A stretch of DNA of 10,402 bases. Origin: Rhodospirillaceae bacterium. GTDB taxonomy: Bacteria; Pseudomonadota; Alphaproteobacteria; Rickettsiales; UBA3002. Under the pieces are notes generated by a model that was not told where the DNA came from, did not search any database, and saw only the letters and a program-made list of their open reading frames with translations. This document shows, piece after piece, positions 1 through 6,036 of this stretch; the first letter of the stretch is position 1, and each line of letters begins with the position of its first letter. Location: contig CANHAG010000019.1 in NCBI GenBank assembly GCA_947458525.1, forward strand, positions 1 through 10,402. The letters are read 5' to 3'. Position numbers and translations under genes: made by a program.

Positions 1-112
1 CTGGCCTATGCGCATCCGCCACGGCGGCAAGCGCGCCAAGCGCAGACATGGTACGCACCAGATTCTTGCCCCAGTAGCCACACCCGATGACTGCAACCGA
101 CTCAAGCGTCAT
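1..112 (-). CDS. Gfo/Idh/MocA-family oxidoreductase, N-terminal fragment
   Basis: Only the first 37 codons are inside the window; the gene runs off the left edge. Translation from the ATG at 112-110 gives a first beta strand followed by the dinucleotide-binding motif GCGYWG (residues 10-15) and an acidic residue (Asp34) near the end of the second strand, as in NAD-preferring Rossmann folds. The stretch reading VIGCGYWGKNLVR is very typical of Gfo/Idh/MocA oxidoreductases that work on nucleotide sugars (WlbA/WbpB-like 3-dehydrogenases) in surface-polysaccharide gene sets. A good Shine-Dalgarno sequence (AAGGGG) lies 7 bases before the ATG. Family assignment is fairly secure. The substrate cannot be judged because the catalytic domain is outside the window. 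Confidence 0.78.
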   Translation of the reverse strand, partial: MTLESVAVIGCGYWGKNLVRTMSALGALAAVADAHRP

Positions 113-215
113 TTTCAAGCCCCTTAAAAAGAGGGCGGTTCTAGGCGTTTTTTAGCAAAAAGGCAAGGATTATAGCGGGGTCGCTGATGCAGGGAATGCT
201 CTGGTAAATTGCGGC
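113..215. other. Intergenic spacer, tetR 3' end to oxidoreductase
   Basis: This 103-bp spacer lies between two minus-strand genes. It carries a possible promoter for the oxidoreductase (annotated separately). A run of T and A around 148-162 could only form an AT-only stem. No convincing terminator for the repressor gene was seen. Confidence 0.5.
169..174 (-). promoter_or_regulatory. Possible -10 element for the oxidoreductase gene
   Basis: The minus strand reads a perfect TATAAT here, about 56 bases before the oxidoreductase start codon. No good -35 hexamer sits at 16-18 bases upstream, so this is only a candidate. It would give a leader of roughly 50 bases containing the AAGGGG ribosome-binding site. 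Confidence 0.3.
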
Positions 216-875
216 CTATTCACAGGGCGCATCAGATAAACGGTAACGCACCATGAAACTTTCTACCGCACGGGCAATCTCGGCATCCATCGCGGCTTTG
301 CCCGGCTTCCTGCCAAGATTCAGCAGCCGGCGAAAATACATGTCTGAGCCTATCAGCAGTGACGCGAAATACTCCTGCGCCTCGGCCGGATCGGGCGCAT
401 GGATCATCCCCGCCCTGGTCATTCGCTCCAGCTGCGCGCGCATGATTTTCTTCACCCGCGCCGGGCCGCTATCGTAGAATAATCTGGTAAGTGCAGGGTT
501 GTGCTGAGCTTCCGCCGCCATCATCCGGTGCATGCGCACGGCCTCTTCACTCATCACCAGATAAAAAAGGGCGCGTCCCATGGTAAAAAGAATTTCATGC
601 GCCGAAGTGCCAGCGGGCATTTCTGCCGCCTCGCGCGGAATATATTCCTGACATTTGGCTTCGATCACGGCGGTGAAAAGCTTGTTCTTATCCGCAAACC
701 GGTCGTAAAGGGTCTGTTTGGAAATCCGCGCGGCTCTAGCGATGTGATCCATGCGCGTCTGGGTGAAGCCCTGCTCCATGAACAGGCAGGTTGCCGCGTC
801 CAGAATCTGATCGCGCTTTTTCGTATCTACCGGCCGCCCGCGCCGGGGCGGGAGTTTTTTTGCAGAACGTGCCAT
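216..875 (-). CDS. TetR/AcrR-family transcriptional repressor
   Basis: A 219-residue protein of normal TetR length. The N-terminal DNA-binding domain spans about residues 20-70, with the typical pattern RDQILDAATCLFMEQGF followed by a helix-turn-helix (about 42-64) ending in SKQTLYDRFADKNKLF, close to the family consensus for the recognition helix and helix 4. Residues 80-215 form the alpha-helical ligand-binding and dimerisation domain, with no recognisable ligand specificity. A basic tail (KKLPPRRGRP) precedes the first helix, as in many members. It is transcribed divergently from the SDR/ABC-exporter operon across a 109-bp region, the classic layout of a local repressor of an efflux system. 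The ATG at 875 is the only sensible start, but no clear Shine-Dalgarno sequence precedes it. Repression of the neighbouring operon and of itself is inferred from arrangement and the inverted repeats between them. Confidence 0.93.
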   Translation of the reverse strand: MARSAKKLPPRRGRPVDTKKRDQILDAATCLFMEQGFTQTRMDHIARAARISKQTLYDRFADKNKLFTAVIEAKCQEYIPREAAEMPAGTSAHEILFTMGRALFYLVMSEEAVRMHRMMAAEAQHNPALTRLFYDSGPARVKKIMRAQLERMTRAGMIHAPDPAEAQEYFASLLIGSDMYFRRLLNLGRKPGKAAMDAEIARAVESFMVRYRLSDAPCE

Positions 876-883
876 TATAGTAC

Positions 884-898
884 TTGACGGTTCGTTAA
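884..898. promoter_or_regulatory. Candidate TetR operator (15-bp imperfect palindrome)
   Basis: The sequence TTGACG-GTT-CGTTAA is an inverted repeat with one mismatch between six-base arms. It lies 8 bp upstream of the repressor's start codon, in its probable untranslated leader, and upstream of the SDR promoter. Size and position suit a TetR-family operator. The TTGACG arm could also be mistaken for a -35 box on the plus strand, but the matching -10 position is poor. Confidence 0.4.
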
Positions 899-907
899 TT
901 TATATTT

Positions 908-936
908 ACTGTACACCAGAGTTTGATAAATAGCAA
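908..936 (-). promoter_or_regulatory. Possible sigma-70 promoter of the tetR gene
   Basis: On the minus strand a -35-like TTGCTA (936-931) and a -10-like TACAGT (913-908) are separated by 17 bases, each matching four of six consensus bases. Transcription would begin near 901, giving a leader of about 26 bases that contains the 884-898 palindrome. It shares DNA with the divergent SDR promoter, so both could be controlled by one bound repressor. Confidence 0.3.
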
Positions 937-951
937 TGTGCAAATAATAAT
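923..951 (+). promoter_or_regulatory. Sigma-70-type promoter of the SDR/exporter operon
   Basis: TTGATA (923-928) and AATAAT (946-951) are separated by exactly 17 bases, and each matches five of six consensus bases. Transcription would start near 958, about 27 bases before the SDR start codon. The -10 box lies inside an inverted repeat, so a bound repressor there would block polymerase directly. Confidence 0.5.
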
Positions 952-955
952 GCAC
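938..955. promoter_or_regulatory. Candidate operator over the operon -10 box
   Basis: GTGCA (938-942) and TGCAC (951-955) form a perfect inverted repeat with an 8-base spacer, covering the -10 element of the plus-strand promoter. The arms are short, so chance is possible. Its position over the promoter is what one expects for a repressor site. Confidence 0.35.
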
Positions 956-984
956 CAAAAATACTCCAATTTTTTGAGGGCGAC

Positions 985-1830
985 ATGAGCAAAAAACCAA
1001 TCAATTTTCGCAATCAGTGGGCACTGGTTACCGGGGCATCTTCCGGTATTGGCGAGGTGTTTGCCAGACAGCTGGCGGCGGAAGGCATGCATCTGATTCT
1101 CGTGGCGCGGCGGCAGGACAGGCTGGAGGCGCTGGCAAAAAAACTTTCCGACGCGTATGGGGTTCATACCCTTGTCCTGCCCACGGATTTAAGCACGCCG
1201 GATGCGCCGCGCCAGCTTTACCACCGCGTGGTGGCGCAAGGGCATAAGGTTACACTGCTCGTTAATAACGCGGGTATCGGTTCTTACGGTTTTTTTCATG
1301 AGCTACCAGCCGATTCGGTGGCGGCCAGCCTGCAACTGAATATTCACGCCCTCACCCTGCTCACCCATTATTTCCTGCCGGGCATGCTGGCTGCTGGCGG
1401 CGGGGCGGTCATTAACCTCGCCAGCACAGCGGCGTTCCAGCCTGTGCCATATATGGCAAGCTACGCCGCTACCAAGGCCTACGTCTTGTCTTTCACCGAA
1501 GCACTGTGGTCGGAATATCGCGGGAAAAACATTCGCTTTCTTGCCGTGTGCCCGGGCGTGACGGCGACCGAGTTTTTTGTCGGTACCTCATCCACCTCTT
1601 CTTTTGCCGGTGCTCCCTCGCCCTCTTCCAAAGCCCTCGCCATCGACACGCCCGAGCGCGTGGTGACCGAGGCTATGCGGGCGCTTATGCGTGACAAGAT
1701 GACAGTGATTACCGGCCACTGGTCAAACTGGCTGTTGACCCAGACAACTCGCCTCAGCCCGCGCAAGATGACAAGCCTGATTAGCGAGAAAATCATGCGC
1801 GCGACGTTTGAGAAAAAAAAGGAAACGTAA
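985..1830 (+). CDS. Short-chain dehydrogenase/reductase (SDR)
   Basis: A 281-residue classical SDR that should use NAD(P)(H) to interconvert a carbonyl and a hydroxyl group on an unknown substrate. The Rossmann cofactor motif TGASSGIG is at 16-23, NNAG at 94-97, and the complete catalytic tetrad is visible: Asn119, Ser147, Tyr160 and Lys164 (YAATK). The basic run ARRQDR just after the second strand (41-46) suggests preference for NADPH. A Ser-rich stretch (about 200-215) lies in the usual substrate-loop region, and a basic tail (EKKKET) ends the protein. The sequence most resembles the DltE/YqjQ-like group (COG0300). GAGGG lies 4 bases before the ATG. It is the first gene of the exporter operon, 4 bp from the permease gene, so it probably makes, modifies or detoxifies what the exporter carries. 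That role is inferred. Confidence 0.93.
   Translation: MSKKPINFRNQWALVTGASSGIGEVFARQLAAEGMHLILVARRQDRLEALAKKLSDAYGVHTLVLPTDLSTPDAPRQLYHRVVAQGHKVTLLVNNAGIGSYGFFHELPADSVAASLQLNIHALTLLTHYFLPGMLAAGGGAVINLASTAAFQPVPYMASYAATKAYVLSFTEALWSEYRGKNIRFLAVCPGVTATEFFVGTSSTSSFAGAPSPSSKALAIDTPERVVTEAMRALMRDKMTVITGHWSNWLLTQTTRLSPRKMTSLISEKIMRATFEKKKET
1819..1825 (+). promoter_or_regulatory. Ribosome-binding site that decides the permease start
   Basis: AAGGAAA lies inside the last codons of the SDR gene, 9 bases before the ATG at 1835. It favours that ATG over an in-frame TTG at 1808, which would overlap the SDR gene and add nine very basic residues with no family support. Confidence 0.6.
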
Positions 1831-1834
1831 CGCC

Positions 1835-2974
1835 ATGCGCCGCATCGCCCTTAAAATGCTGCTTGGTGACCGGGCGAAATATCTTGGCCTCGTATTTGGC
1901 GTGACCTTTGCCACACTTCTCATGGCGCAACAGGTCTCGATTTTCATTGGCCTCATGGCGCGTACGGCGAGCGCGATTTACAGCGTCTCTGAAGCCGATA
2001 TCTGGGTGATGGATACGCGCGTGCGCTATATCGAAGAAGTAGAGCCGATGCGGGATGTGGAATTGACGAATGTGCGTTCCGTGCCCGGCGTGGCATGGGC
2101 GGTGCCGTTTTATAAGGGGCTGGCCACCATTCGAATGCGCGACGGGCTAACCCAGCAGGTGCAGCTGATTGGGGTGGATGATGTGACGCTGGTCGGCATC
2201 TGCCCGCAGATGGTGCTGGGCGAGCTTACCGCCATTCAGCGCCCCCAAACCGCCATGATGGATCAGAACGGGTTTTATTTCACCTGGCCGGGCGAAAAAC
2301 CGCATCTGGGTAAGGAGATTGAACTTAATGATCACCGCTTGAAGATCGAGGCTATCTGCGAAGTGATGCCAACTTTTTTCACCTTCCCCATTCTTTATGT
2401 TTCTTACAACACGGCGCTCGAGGTGACACCGCCTACGCGCAACAAGCTGCCCTTCGTGCTGGTAAAAGCCGCAGCCGGAGAGGATGTGCATGCGCTTACC
2501 GCCCGCATTCACGAGCAAACGGGACTACAGGCGCTGACGCAGGAGGAATTCGCCTGGCGCAGCATCAATTACATTCTTGAACGCACCGGTATTCCGATCA
2601 ATTTCGGCATTACGGTATTCTTAGGTATTTTAATCGGCGGGGCAATTACCGCGCAGACTTTCTATATTTTCGTGATTGAAAACCTCAAGCAATTTGCCGC
2701 CATGAAAGCGATTGGCGTCACCAACCGCCAGCTTATGGCCATGGTATTCACGCAGGCGGCTGTGGTGGCCAGCATCGGCTTTGGGCTTGGCATTGGCATC
2801 ACGGCACTGTTTTTCAAACTTACCGCTAATGCCCCCGCCCTCAAGGGTTTTGTGCTACACATGGAAGTGGTGCTGGGTACGGCGGGGGTCATCGCCCTCA
2901 TTACTATTTTTTCTATTTTATTCAGCCTGCGCCGGGTCTTCACGCTTGACCCTGCCATTGTGTTCAGAGGCTAG
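1835..2974 (+). CDS. DevC-like ABC transporter permease (FtsX/MacB type)
   Basis: A 379-residue inner-membrane protein with the layout of FtsX-family permeases: one N-terminal transmembrane helix (about 16-41), a large periplasmic domain (about 42-254), then three C-terminal helices (about 255-281, 301-327 and 345-365). The C-terminal block includes the cytoplasmic segment ENLKQFAAMKAIGVTNRQL, the conserved coupling stretch of the family, and the protein ends DPAIVFRG as DevC/MacB-like permeases do. Such mechanotransmission proteins do not form a classic pore; they move a periplasmic substrate through an adaptor and outer-membrane channel using ATP hydrolysed inside. The start at 1835 gives a proper N-terminus (MRRIALKMLLGDRAKY). 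It lies 4 bp after the SDR gene and 2 bp before the ATPase gene. The full set resembles DevBCA of cyanobacteria, so DevC-like is the best label; the substrate is unknown. Confidence 0.9.
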   Translation: MRRIALKMLLGDRAKYLGLVFGVTFATLLMAQQVSIFIGLMARTASAIYSVSEADIWVMDTRVRYIEEVEPMRDVELTNVRSVPGVAWAVPFYKGLATIRMRDGLTQQVQLIGVDDVTLVGICPQMVLGELTAIQRPQTAMMDQNGFYFTWPGEKPHLGKEIELNDHRLKIEAICEVMPTFFTFPILYVSYNTALEVTPPTRNKLPFVLVKAAAGEDVHALTARIHEQTGLQALTQEEFAWRSINYILERTGIPINFGITVFLGILIGGAITAQTFYIFVIENLKQFAAMKAIGVTNRQLMAMVFTQAAVVASIGFGLGIGITALFFKLTANAPALKGFVLHMEVVLGTAGVIALITIFSILFSLRRVFTLDPAIVFRG

Positions 2975-2976
2975 CC

Positions 2977-3684
2977 ATGACCCTCGCTCTCAAAGCCACA
3001 GGCATCAGCAAAGATTTCCCGGTGGGAGATGAATCGGTGCGGGTGCTCTTTGATGTAGCGGTTGATATTCGCTTAAAAGAACTCACCATGTTGGTTGGGC
3101 CATCGGGCTGTGGAAAGACAACGCTCATCTCTATTCTTTCAGGTATTCTGAGTGCAAGTGCCGGCGATATCTGGGTGATGGGCAAGCATCTGACGACCAT
3201 GCGCGACCGCGAGAAAGTCCTGCTGCGCCGGCATAACATCGGGTTTGTGTTTCAGCAGTTCAACCTGCTTCCTGCGCTTACTGCGGCAGAAAATGCGGCG
3301 ATTCCACTGGTGGCCGACGGAATGGAAATGGCCAGGGCCACCGCACGCGCCCGCCATATTCTTGAAGATCTGGGCATGAAAGGTCAGACAGAGAAACTGC
3401 CGCGCCAGCTTTCCGGCGGGCAGCAACAGCGCATCGCCATTGCCCGGGCGCTGGTACATAATCCGAGCCTGATTATCTGCGACGAGCCAACCGCCTCGCT
3501 TGATGCCAAGACCGGCAAAGGCGTGATCGAAATTCTGCGGGCGGTCGCAAATGATCATCAGCGCGCAGTGCTTGTCGTCACCCATGATCCGCGGATTTAC
3601 CACTTCGCCGACCGGATTTTGGAAATGAGCGACGGGCGCATAATCGGCGATTTTTTACCTAAGGAATTTATTCATAAGGAATGA
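2977..3684 (+). CDS. DevA/LolD-like ABC transporter ATP-binding protein
   Basis: A 235-residue nucleotide-binding subunit with every core motif intact: Walker [10 protein letters not shown] (41-49), Q-loop glutamine in FQQFNLLP (about 93), ABC signature LSGGQQQR (145-152), Walker B LIICDEP (165-171) with catalytic Glu170, D-loop SLD (174-176) and H-loop His203. It has the length and sequence type of the MacB/LolD/DevA family (COG1136), which pairs with FtsX-type permeases. It should work as a homodimer on the inner face of the membrane and power the DevC-like permease. It begins 2 bp after the permease stop with AGAGG as ribosome-binding site, which implies translational coupling and matched amounts of the two subunits. 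Confidence 0.95.
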   Translation: MTLALKATGISKDFPVGDESVRVLFDVAVDIRLKELTMLVGPSGCGKTTLISILSGILSASAGDIWVMGKHLTTMRDREKVLLRRHNIGFVFQQFNLLPALTAAENAAIPLVADGMEMARATARARHILEDLGMKGQTEKLPRQLSGGQQQRIAIARALVHNPSLIICDEPTASLDAKTGKGVIEILRAVANDHQRAVLVVTHDPRIYHFADRILEMSDGRIIGDFLPKEFIHKE

Positions 3685-3699
3685 GGATGGGAGAGTTCT

Positions 3700-4614
3700 A
3701 TGTCTGGTTTGCTGGCTAAAACAAGAGGCTATAAATTACCGCTCTTGGCGGTGATTGCGGGTGTTTTCGCTCTGGTGAGCGTACTTTCCCGGCCGTCTGC
3801 GCCTGCGCGGGAGCCGCTTGTTACGCCGCCGAAGGGCGCATTTACCACAAACGTGGCCGGCATTGGCGTGGTAGAGCCTAAAAGTGAAATCATCGACATC
3901 AGCACCGAGCTGCCCGGCGTGGTGCGCATGGTGCCGGTCAAAGTGGGGCAGGAGGTAAAGGCGGGTGACCCGCTTTTTATCCTCGACCAGCGCGAGATTG
4001 ACGCGGCGCTTCTAAAGCTGGAAGCACGGCTTACTGCTGCGAAAGTGAAAGCGCAGGATGCGGCCGCGCGCTTCGCCCTCATTGCAAGCGTGAAAGATAC
4101 GCGCGCGATTTCCAAAGATGATTACAACCAGCGCCGCTATGCGCGTGATTTTGCCGCCGCCGAGGTAAAAGAAATCACCGCGCAGCTGGAAGAGGCAAAA
4201 ACGACCAAAGCGCGCCTCACGGTGCGTGCGCCGATAGATGGGCAGGTGCTGCAGGTGAATATCCACCCCGGTGAGTTTGCTAGTTTAGGGGTGGTGGAAG
4301 AACCGCCCATGCGTATGGGAGATGTATCGACCCTTTACGTGCGCGTGGAGTTTGATGAGGAAAATGCCATTCGCGTGCCCACTGGCGCGCCCGCCGAGGG
4401 GTTTCACCGGGGCGATACAAAAACCGCCATTCCGCTGAGCTTCGTGCGGTTTGAGCCATATGTGCGCCCGAAAGTGAATCTGGCAGTGGCCGGCCAGCGG
4501 GTGGATACGCGCGTATTGCAGGTGCTTTACGCCCTGCCACAGGGGCAAAAGCATGTATTTGTCGGCCAGCAGATGGATGTATTTGTGAATACAGGTGCGG
4601 AGGCAAAAAAATGA
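3700..4614 (+). CDS. DevB/HlyD-like periplasmic adaptor (membrane fusion protein)
   Basis: A 304-residue membrane fusion protein that should link the inner-membrane ABC complex to the outer-membrane channel. It has a short cytoplasmic N-terminus and one membrane anchor (about 13-30). Two lipoyl/biotinyl half-motifs follow (about 53-98, containing VKVGQEVKAGDPLFILD, and about 171-212, containing LTVRAPIDGQVLQV). They flank an alpha-helical hairpin rich in Ala, Lys, Glu and Gln (about 99-170). A beta-barrel region follows to the C-terminus. Only 15 bp separate it from the ATPase gene, with GGGAGAG before the ATG. The hairpin is short, about 35 residues per arm, and the protein is much shorter than cyanobacterial DevB, so the match is to architecture and gene order. 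Hence DevB-like. Confidence 0.9.
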   Translation: MSGLLAKTRGYKLPLLAVIAGVFALVSVLSRPSAPAREPLVTPPKGAFTTNVAGIGVVEPKSEIIDISTELPGVVRMVPVKVGQEVKAGDPLFILDQREIDAALLKLEARLTAAKVKAQDAAARFALIASVKDTRAISKDDYNQRRYARDFAAAEVKEITAQLEEAKTTKARLTVRAPIDGQVLQVNIHPGEFASLGVVEEPPMRMGDVSTLYVRVEFDEENAIRVPTGAPAEGFHRGDTKTAIPLSFVRFEPYVRPKVNLAVAGQRVDTRVLQVLYALPQGQKHVFVGQQMDVFVNTGAEAKK

Positions 4615-5996
4615 ACCGCGCACTCGCTCTGCTGTTTTCCACCACCCTCATGACTGGCGGCTGCGGCGCATTGCCGAAAGAATATGATGTGCTGAATCAT
4701 CCCGATACATGGTTTACGCAGACGGAAAATCCAGCCCCTCCCATCCCGACGGAAGAATTGCTGAAAACCGGCTGGTGGCAGCGCTTTGAAGATCCGTTAC
4801 TGACGGAACTTACCGCGCAACTGCTCAGCGAAAATCTTGATCTTCAGATCGCTGCCACGCGGGTGGAAGAAGCGCGCGCAGTGACCAATGCACAGCGTGC
4901 GAACTGGTTGCCCGAATTTTCTGCCAGCGGCACCGTAAGCCGGGGCAACCGCCAGATTGGGCTCAGCAAACCCGCCTCCATCGCCGAGGGCGGGTTTGAC
5001 GCCGCCTGGGAGCTTGATATTTTCGGCCGCACCAGCGCGGAAGTGAGCGCGTCCGTTGCGCGGGAAATAGCGGCCATGGCCAGTGCAGATGATGTGCGCC
5101 AGATGGTGATTGCAGAGCTCGGGCGCAGCGTTATCAGCTGGCGTCAGGCGCAGGAAACCATCCGCACTACCCAGTCGCTGCTAAAAGCGCAGGATGATCA
5201 GATTTCACTTTTTTCCACCCGCGTAAAGGCAGGCCTGGCCGATGCCAGCAGCCTTGAACGTGCCCGCGCCCAGCGCGAGCAGACGGCGACCAATCTGCCG
5301 CTGGCAGAGGCGTCTGCGGCCGCGGCAGAATACCAGATGACGCGGCTCCTGGGGAAGGAACCGGGCGCGCTTGCCGCCACGCTGGAGGGACACGCGCAAA
5401 GCTCATTTCTTGTGCCTACACCGGAAAACACGATCGAAATTCCGCTGGATGTGATTCGCGCACGGCCGGACGTGCGGGTAGCGCGCGCCTCCATGCTTGC
5501 CGCACAATCTGACCTTGCGGCGGCGGAAGCAAATCTCTGGCCACGGGTGACGCTGGGAGGTTTTTTTGGCGCGCGGGATATTTCAGGCAATGCTATCACC
5601 GCTGATAATCCTCTCTGGGCACTGGCGGCGGGTGTAGCCATGCCTGTGCTTGATTTTGGCCGGTTACGCAGCGAAGTAGATGCGGCGGATGCGGCAAGTA
5701 AACGCGCCGCGCTGGCCTATGAAAATGCGGTGCTGCTTGCGTTACAGGAAACGCACACCGCGCTTTCAGATTATCTGAACGGGGTGAATGCCGTGACCAA
5801 ACAGCAAGAAGCGTATGATTACCGGGTGGAGGCAGTGAATCTCGCTGCCGAGCGGTTCCGCCACGGGCTCACCGATATGACCGACCTGACGACCACTGAG
5901 ACTGAACGCGATGCTGCCGCCATCACCCTGATTGAGCGGCGGGCAGCGGCGGCGATTGCTTATATCCGCCTGCAAAAGGCGCTTGGGAAAGGGTAG
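4611..5996 (+). CDS. NodT/TolC-like outer-membrane efflux lipoprotein
   Basis: A 461-residue outer-membrane factor expected to trimerise into the exit duct of the exporter. Residues 1-18 form a signal peptide ending in a lipobox-like TGGC with Cys18 as the likely lipidation site. Two repeated OEP halves follow. Family landmarks include GWWQRFEDPLLTEL (about 54-67), FDAAWELDIFGR (129-140), the highly conserved VIRARPDVRVARASMLAAQ (281-299) with AAEANLWPRVTLGG after it, and PVLDFGR (345-351). These place it in the NodT family usually paired with RND pumps; here it is encoded with an ABC pump. The start codon overlaps the adaptor stop as ATGA, with GGAGG 7 bases upstream, so the two are translationally coupled. 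It is the last gene of the operon and converges on secD. Confidence 0.94.
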   Translation: MNRALALLFSTTLMTGGCGALPKEYDVLNHPDTWFTQTENPAPPIPTEELLKTGWWQRFEDPLLTELTAQLLSENLDLQIAATRVEEARAVTNAQRANWLPEFSASGTVSRGNRQIGLSKPASIAEGGFDAAWELDIFGRTSAEVSASVAREIAAMASADDVRQMVIAELGRSVISWRQAQETIRTTQSLLKAQDDQISLFSTRVKAGLADASSLERARAQREQTATNLPLAEASAAAAEYQMTRLLGKEPGALAATLEGHAQSSFLVPTPENTIEIPLDVIRARPDVRVARASMLAAQSDLAAAEANLWPRVTLGGFFGARDISGNAITADNPLWALAAGVAMPVLDFGRLRSEVDAADAASKRAALAYENAVLLALQETHTALSDYLNGVNAVTKQQEAYDYRVEAVNLAAERFRHGLTDMTDLTTTETERDAAAITLIERRAAAAIAYIRLQKALGKG

Positions 5997-6013
5997 AAAT
6001 TCTTATCTTCTGG

Positions 6014-6036
6014 CTTGCCGAGCCTAAATCGGCAAG
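6014..6036. terminator. Stem-loop between convergent operon ends
   Basis: CTTGCCGA (6014-6021) and TCGGCAAG (6029-6036) form a perfect 8-bp stem with a 7-base loop that contains the secD stop codon. Extra pairing with a bulge is possible outside. It sits 17 bp after the efflux-gene stop, where a bidirectional terminator would be expected, but no T-run follows on either strand. Intrinsic termination would therefore be weak, and it may instead protect 3' ends. Confidence 0.45.

Noticed and set aside
874-879. Perfect TATAAT on the minus strand at the tetR start codon
   Set aside because: As a -10 box it would start transcription inside the gene, beyond the only sensible start codon, and no -35 box lies at the right distance.
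501-887. Plus-strand open frame of 128 codons opposite tetR
   Set aside because: It is antisense to the complete repressor gene and its composition shows no protein-like pattern.
1585-1640. Ser-rich stretch in the SDR (about residues 200-215) as a frameshift scar
   Set aside because: The frame continues correctly through to the C-terminal helices, and low-complexity substrate loops at this position are common in SDR proteins.
1808-1834. In-frame TTG extension of the permease gene adding nine basic residues
   Set aside because: It overlaps the SDR gene by 23 bp, uses a rare start and adds a run of Lys/Arg not seen in the family. The ATG at 1835 has AAGGAAA at good spacing.
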